NCBI GenBank assembly: GCA_026713285.1
Contig: JAPOOT010000337.1
Span: 1 to 17,735, forward strand
DNA from: Gemmatimonadota bacterium
GTDB lineage: Bacteria > JAAXHH01
Length of the DNA stretch: 17,735 nt
Reading direction: 5' to 3'
Below the pieces are notes generated by a model. It saw nothing but the letters and a program-made list of their open reading frames with translations, was not told the DNA's origin and made no database searches. The position numbers were made by a program, and so were the translations under genes. The stretch's first letter is position 1. Every line of letters begins with the position of its first letter. Shown piece by piece: positions 14,158 to 17,735 of the stretch.

Positions 14158-15572
14158 GCAAAACAACGGCAACACGTTCCACCGGCGAGGACATCCTGGG
14201 CCGGGTGGAAGAAATGCAGAGGGACCTGGACGGATCGTATCGCGACGAAATCGTGGAGGCCATCTACCAGGACGCCGAGGCCATCACCCGGAAGGTGGTT
14301 CAAACCGGCGAAACGGCTTCTTATCCCTGGGACCAGAAGCTGGACCGCATCGTTACCTCGAGGATCTGGGGACTGCCCTTCATGGCCCTGCTCCTGGCCG
14401 TCGTCTTCTGGATCACGATTTCGGGGGCTAACGTGCCCTCCGCCATGCTGGCCGAAGGGCTATTCTGGCTGGGCGCGCAGGGCGTCGCGCTATTCGAAGC
14501 GCTGGGGATGCCCTGGTGGGTCACCGGGTTCATCTGGCACGGCGTCTACAGGGGACTGGCCTGGGTGATCGCCGTTATGCTTCCTCCCATGGCCATATTC
14601 TTCCCCATTTTCACCATACTGGAGGACCTGGGGTACCTTCCCCGCGTGGCGTTCAACGTCGACGCGCTGTTCAAGAAGGCGGGCGCCCACGGCAAGCAGG
14701 CGCTCACCATGAGTATGGGCCTGGGTTGCAACGCGGCCGGGGTCGTGGCCTGCCGGGTCATCGATTCGCCGCGGGAGCGGCTCATCGCCATCCTCACCAA
14801 TAATTTCATGCCCTGCAACGGCAGGTGGCCGACGCTGATCATACTGGCCACCCTCTTCGTGGCGGCGGCCTTCCCGCCGGCCTTCGCGGCCATGGCCGCG
14901 GCCGGGTCCCTGGTCCTGATCGTCCTGATCGGCGCCGCGACGACCCTGCTGGTATCGGCCATCCTGTCCCGGTCCTTCCTGCGGGGCGAAGCCAGCAGTT
15001 TCACGCTGGAACTTCCGCCCTACCGGCGTCCCAGCATACTTCGCGTGCTATACACCTCACTCATAGACCGGACGATATTCGTCCTCTGGCGCGCGGTGGT
15101 CATGGCCGTGCCGGCCGGCGGCGCGATCTGGCTGCTGAGCAACATCCACGCCGGGGGTCAGAGCCTGACGGTATGGGTTTCGCAGTGGCTGGAACCCGTG
15201 GGGCGGGCCATCGGCCTCGACGGCGTGATCCTGCTGGCCTACATCATCGCCATCCCGGCCAACGAAATCGTGGTCCCGACCATCATCATGGCCTACACGG
15301 GCGCCGGGATGATGATCGAGCTGGACACGATGGAGGAACTGCGGCAACTCCTGGTGGTCCAGGAGGGATGGACGCTCCTCACCGCCGTCTGCCTCATGCT
15401 CTTCTCGCTGTTGCACAATCCGTGCTCCACGACCATGTGGACGGTCTACCGCGAAACCAAGAGCGTGAAGTGGACCGTCGTCAGCGGTCTTATGCCTCTG
15501 GCCATCGCCTTCATCCTGCTCTTCATCGTCGCCCAGACGGCCTACTGGATCATGGGACTGGCGGGGGGGTGA
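14154..15572 (+). CDS. feoB: FeoB permease (C-terminal half of a split FeoB)
   Basis: 472 residues; the Fe(II)-transporting membrane part. Residues 1-55 are hydrophilic and helical (ILGRVEEMQRDLDGSYRDEIVEAIYQ) and correspond to the second part of the GDI region. The first membrane helix starts near 73. Gate motifs are present: LPRVAFNVDALF, MGLGCNAAGVVACRVIDSPRERL (about 188-210) and NNFMPCNGRWPTLI (216-229), then the core helices and HNPCSTTMWTVYRETKSVKWT (about 418-438), ending in a hydrophobic helix. Cys192 and Cys221 are at the positions conserved in FeoB gates. The CNGRxP version resembles clostridial-type rather than E. coli FeoB. It follows the G-domain gene with an ATGA overlap and ends the operon. 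Confidence 0.95.
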   Translation: MSKTTATRSTGEDILGRVEEMQRDLDGSYRDEIVEAIYQDAEAITRKVVQTGETASYPWDQKLDRIVTSRIWGLPFMALLLAVVFWITISGANVPSAMLAEGLFWLGAQGVALFEALGMPWWVTGFIWHGVYRGLAWVIAVMLPPMAIFFPIFTILEDLGYLPRVAFNVDALFKKAGAHGKQALTMSMGLGCNAAGVVACRVIDSPRERLIAILTNNFMPCNGRWPTLIILATLFVAAAFPPAFAAMAAAGSLVLIVLIGAATTLLVSAILSRSFLRGEASSFTLELPPYRRPSILRVLYTSLIDRTIFVLWRAVVMAVPAGGAIWLLSNIHAGGQSLTVWVSQWLEPVGRAIGLDGVILLAYIIAIPANEIVVPTIIMAYTGAGMMIELDTMEELRQLLVVQEGWTLLTAVCLMLFSLLHNPCSTTMWTVYRETKSVKWTVVSGLMPLAIAFILLFIVAQTAYWIMGLAGG

Positions 15573-15590
15573 CGCAGACTCCTGGCGGTT

Positions 15591-15633
15591 TCAGGCGCGC
15601 GGCCTGAGGTCAGGCGCACGGCCTGAGATCAGG
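15591..15633. repeat. Two tandem 19-bp hairpin repeats between feoB and cysNC
   Basis: TCAGGCGCGCGGCCTGAGG (15591-15609) and TCAGGCGCACGGCCTGAGA (15610-15628) are head-to-tail copies followed by a further TCAGG. Each copy folds as TCAGGC/GCCTGA with a 5-nt loop. They lie in the spacer between the two convergent operons. No T tract follows, so they may be a factor-dependent terminator, an RNA-stabilising element or part of a dispersed repeat family. Confidence 0.6.
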
Positions 15634-15672
15634 AATCGAGGACTGACGGCAGGCGGGGACTGGGCCCAGGCG

Positions 15673-17586
15673 CTACCGCCCGAGCAGCAGGTAGCCTTTT
15701 TCTTTCATCAACGCAACGATGCGATCGACCGACCGGTCCACCGGATCGGTCTCAGACGAGACGGTCACCGCCGGATCGCGGGGCTTTTCGTAGGGATAGT
15801 CCACACCCGCTAGATTGCGCAGCAGGCCTCGGTCGGACTTCTCGTAACACCCCGTGGCGTCGTGCTTTCGGCACCAGGCCAATGGCGCGTCGACGAAGAC
15901 CTCCACGTACCGGTCCGTTCCGATGCGTTCGGACACCTGGCGGCGGCCGTCTTCACTCGGCGAGATGAAAGAGGCGATGACGATGAGTCCCGTGTCGTTG
16001 AGCATGCGCGCGGTCTCGGATACCCGCCGGAGGTTCTCCGCCTGGTCCGCCGCCGAAAAGCCGAGGTCGCGGCTGAGGCCGCTGCGAACGACCGAACTGT
16101 CCAGCACGACCACCGAATAACCTTCCTCGTACAGTACTTTCTCCAGGCCGTAAGTGACGGAAGATTTCCCCGAGCCCACCAGGCCCGTGATCCAGATCGT
16201 ACAAGGTTTCTGCCCATACCGTACCATACGGTGATCCGGATCCACCAGGCTGGCTCTGCGAACAGTCGAGGCCCTGGGTTCGGAATCGGCGTCAACGTCC
16301 ATGGGCACGCGGTCTTCCGGCAGCCGGTCGATGATCATGCCCGCGGCAACGGTGTTGTTGGTAAGGTAGTCCACCAGGATGAAACTGCCGGTCAGCCGGT
16401 TGTTCTGGTACGCGTCGTGGAAGAGTGCCCGGTTGGAAGTCAGCGCGACCCGGCCGATCTCGTTGAGCGAAAGGCAGGGAACGCCGACCTTGTGCAGGGT
16501 GTCTACGTCGATGCGGTAGTCGACGTGGTCGATGCTCGCGCGGGCGGTCTGGGTGGTCTGCTTGATCAGGTAGTGACGGGAAGGATCCATGGGGGTCTCG
16601 TCCATCCAGACCATCATCGCCTCGAACCGCCGATCCACGTGGGGCAGGTTCTTCGGATGAACGATCATGTCACCCCGGCTTACATCCACTTCGTCTTCCA
16701 GCTGAAGCGAAACGGACATGGGCGGGTAGGCCTCGTCCAGGTCGCCGTCGTAGCTGGAAACGGACTTCACCCGGGTGCGGTTCTGGCCCGGGAGAACCAG
16801 CACCTCGTCTCCCGGCCGCACCACGCCGGACAACACCGATCCCGCGTAGTACCGCTCCTTCTGGCGGGGTCGAATGATGTACTGTACCGGAAAGCGCAGG
16901 TCGACCAGGTTGCGGTCGGTAAGGAACTGCACGTCCTCCAGGATGTCCAGCACGGTCTGTCCGTGATACCATGGCGTGCGGCTGCTCCTTTCCACCACGT
17001 TGTCGCCTAAGAGCGCGCTGACCGGTACGATGCGGATGTCGCTCACGTTCAACTTGGCGGCGTAATCCAGGAACACCCGGCGGATGTCGTCGAAGACCTG
17101 TTCGTCGAAATCCACCATGTCCATTTTGTTCACGGCTACCACGAGGTGCTGGATGCCCAGCAGAGAGGTGATGAAGGCGTGGCGCCGGGTCTGCGTCAGG
17201 ATCCCGTGTCGCGCGTCGACCAGCACGATGGCCAGGTTGGCGCTGGACGCGCCGGTCGCCATGTTTCGGGTGTATTGTTCGTGGCCCGGCGTGTCGGCGA
17301 TGATGAACTTCCGCCGGGGCGTCGAAAAATACCGGTAGGCCACGTCGATGGTGATGCCCTGCTCCCGTTCGGCCTTGAGACCGTCCAGCAACATGGCCAG
17401 ATCGGGCGCCTCGTCCTGGCGGACCATCTTCTTGAGCGAGGCGAGGTGGTCCTCGTAGATGTTCTTCGAGTCGGCCAGGAGCCGGCCGATCAGCGTGGAC
17501 TTGCCGTCGTCCACGCTGCCCGCCGTACTGAAGCGGAGCAATTCCTTTTCTTCGTTCTGCGCGAGGAATGTCTGGATGTCGGTCAT
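15673..17586 (-). CDS. cysNC: Bifunctional sulfate adenylyltransferase subunit 1 / APS-kinase-like protein
   Basis: 637 residues. The CysN part (about 15-440) is an EF-Tu-like GTPase: GSVDDGKS (23-30), GITIDVAYRYF, DTPGHEQY (98-105), NKMD (153-156), then beta-barrel domains (FPVQYIIRPRQKERYYAGSVLSG). With CysD it makes adenosine 5'-phosphosulfate from ATP and sulfate, driven by GTP. The CysC part (about 460-637) has a Walker A GLVGSGKSS (468-476), RDLGFS, AENLRRV, FISPSEDGRR and YEVFVDAP-like YVEVFVDAP. The motif normally written DGDNxR reads DSSVVR (496-501), so its kinase activity is uncertain. It lies 28 bases after cysD on the same strand. PAPS or reduced sulfur for assimilation would be the product pathway. 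Confidence 0.95.
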   Translation of the reverse strand: MTDIQTFLAQNEEKELLRFSTAGSVDDGKSTLIGRLLADSKNIYEDHLASLKKMVRQDEAPDLAMLLDGLKAEREQGITIDVAYRYFSTPRRKFIIADTPGHEQYTRNMATGASSANLAIVLVDARHGILTQTRRHAFITSLLGIQHLVVAVNKMDMVDFDEQVFDDIRRVFLDYAAKLNVSDIRIVPVSALLGDNVVERSSRTPWYHGQTVLDILEDVQFLTDRNLVDLRFPVQYIIRPRQKERYYAGSVLSGVVRPGDEVLVLPGQNRTRVKSVSSYDGDLDEAYPPMSVSLQLEDEVDVSRGDMIVHPKNLPHVDRRFEAMMVWMDETPMDPSRHYLIKQTTQTARASIDHVDYRIDVDTLHKVGVPCLSLNEIGRVALTSNRALFHDAYQNNRLTGSFILVDYLTNNTVAAGMIIDRLPEDRVPMDVDADSEPRASTVRRASLVDPDHRMVRYGQKPCTIWITGLVGSGKSSVTYGLEKVLYEEGYSVVVLDSSVVRSGLSRDLGFSAADQAENLRRVSETARMLNDTGLIVIASFISPSEDGRRQVSERIGTDRYVEVFVDAPLAWCRKHDATGCYEKSDRGLLRNLAGVDYPYEKPRDPAVTVSSETDPVDRSVDRIVALMKEKGYLLLGR

Positions 17587-17614
17587 TTCACCATGGCCGG
17601 CGATCGGATCGCCC

Positions 17615-17735
17615 TTAGAAATAGCCTTCCCGCTTCTTCAGTTCCATCGATCCTTCCTGGTCGTGATCGATGATGCGCGTGGAACGCTCGGAAATGCGTT
17701 CCACCATCATTTCCTCGATGATCTCTTCGACGGAA
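17615..17735 (-). CDS. cysD: Sulfate adenylyltransferase subunit 2, C-terminal end (5' part beyond window)
   Basis: The minus strand from the right edge reads 39 codons and a TAA. The sequence ends ERSTRIIDHDQEGSMELKKREGYF, the highly typical CysD C-terminus. CysD carries the ATP pyrophosphatase activity that adenylates sulfate in complex with CysN. Its position immediately before cysNC in the same direction confirms a cysD-cysNC operon. The catalytic part is outside the window. Confidence 0.93.
   Translation of the reverse strand, partial: SVEEIIEEMMVERISERSTRIIDHDQEGSMELKKREGYF

Noticed and set aside
14130..14180. Programmed -1 frameshift or sequencing error joining the two FeoB halves
   Set aside because: No slippery heptamer is seen, and the ATGA overlap plus a long hydrophilic N-terminus of the second gene fit separate coupled genes. 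It is not fully excluded.
15862..17010. 382-codon open frame on the plus strand opposite cysNC
   Set aside because: Mirror frame of the cysNC coding sequence, without recognisable motifs or a ribosome site.

Overview
The window is GC-rich (by eye roughly 60%) and densely coding. It looks like a chromosomal segment from an uncultured Gram-negative bacterium. A TonB-dependent receptor with a signal peptide and a carboxypeptidase-regulatory-like plug extension implies an outer membrane. The receptor style, the DtxR/Feo arrangement and the overall gene set suggest the FCB side of the tree (Gemmatimonadota or Latescibacterota-like). That placement is inference with low confidence. I saw no insertion sequence, integrase, tRNA, rRNA or CRISPR array.

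Left part (1-4600). A 5'-partial-in-window TonB receptor gene (minus, start at 1167) lies downstream of a small DinB-like gene (minus). The DinB-like gene has three GTCAT direct repeats at 11-bp spacing placed 10 bp before a TATAAT box, which is the layout of a PhoB-activated promoter. Divergent from it is ppk1 (polyphosphate kinase, plus), closed by a strong intrinsic terminator at 4528-4577.

Middle part (4603-11384, all minus). Reading in the direction of transcription: a degenerate receiver-domain protein, polX (PolX/PHP), nth (endonuclease III), phoB, phoR, then two tandem paralogous 109-residue membrane proteins of unknown function. These two have their own promoter and a leader of about 240 nt. 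ppk1, phoB/phoR and the Pho-box-like site together give this half a phosphate/polyphosphate theme. The PolX appears to have lost polymerase active-site residues while keeping its PHP nuclease ligands.

Right part (11551-15572, plus). This is a four-gene ferrous-iron operon behind a near-consensus promoter (TTGACA-N17-TATATT) with a DtxR-type inverted repeat over the start site. The genes are a soluble DtxR/MntR-like regulator, a membrane-anchored DtxR-like protein fused to FeoA-type domains, a FeoB G-domain protein and a separate FeoB permease. Each junction is a 4-nt ATGA overlap. FeoB is therefore split inside its GDI region, and the usual stand-alone FeoA is replaced by the membrane-anchored fusion. 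I consider this the most interesting system in the window.

Right edge (15673-17735, minus). cysNC (sulfate adenylyltransferase GTPase subunit fused to an APS-kinase domain with an altered DGDN motif) follows the 3' end of cysD, for sulfate activation. It converges on the feo operon across a short spacer containing two tandem hairpin repeats.
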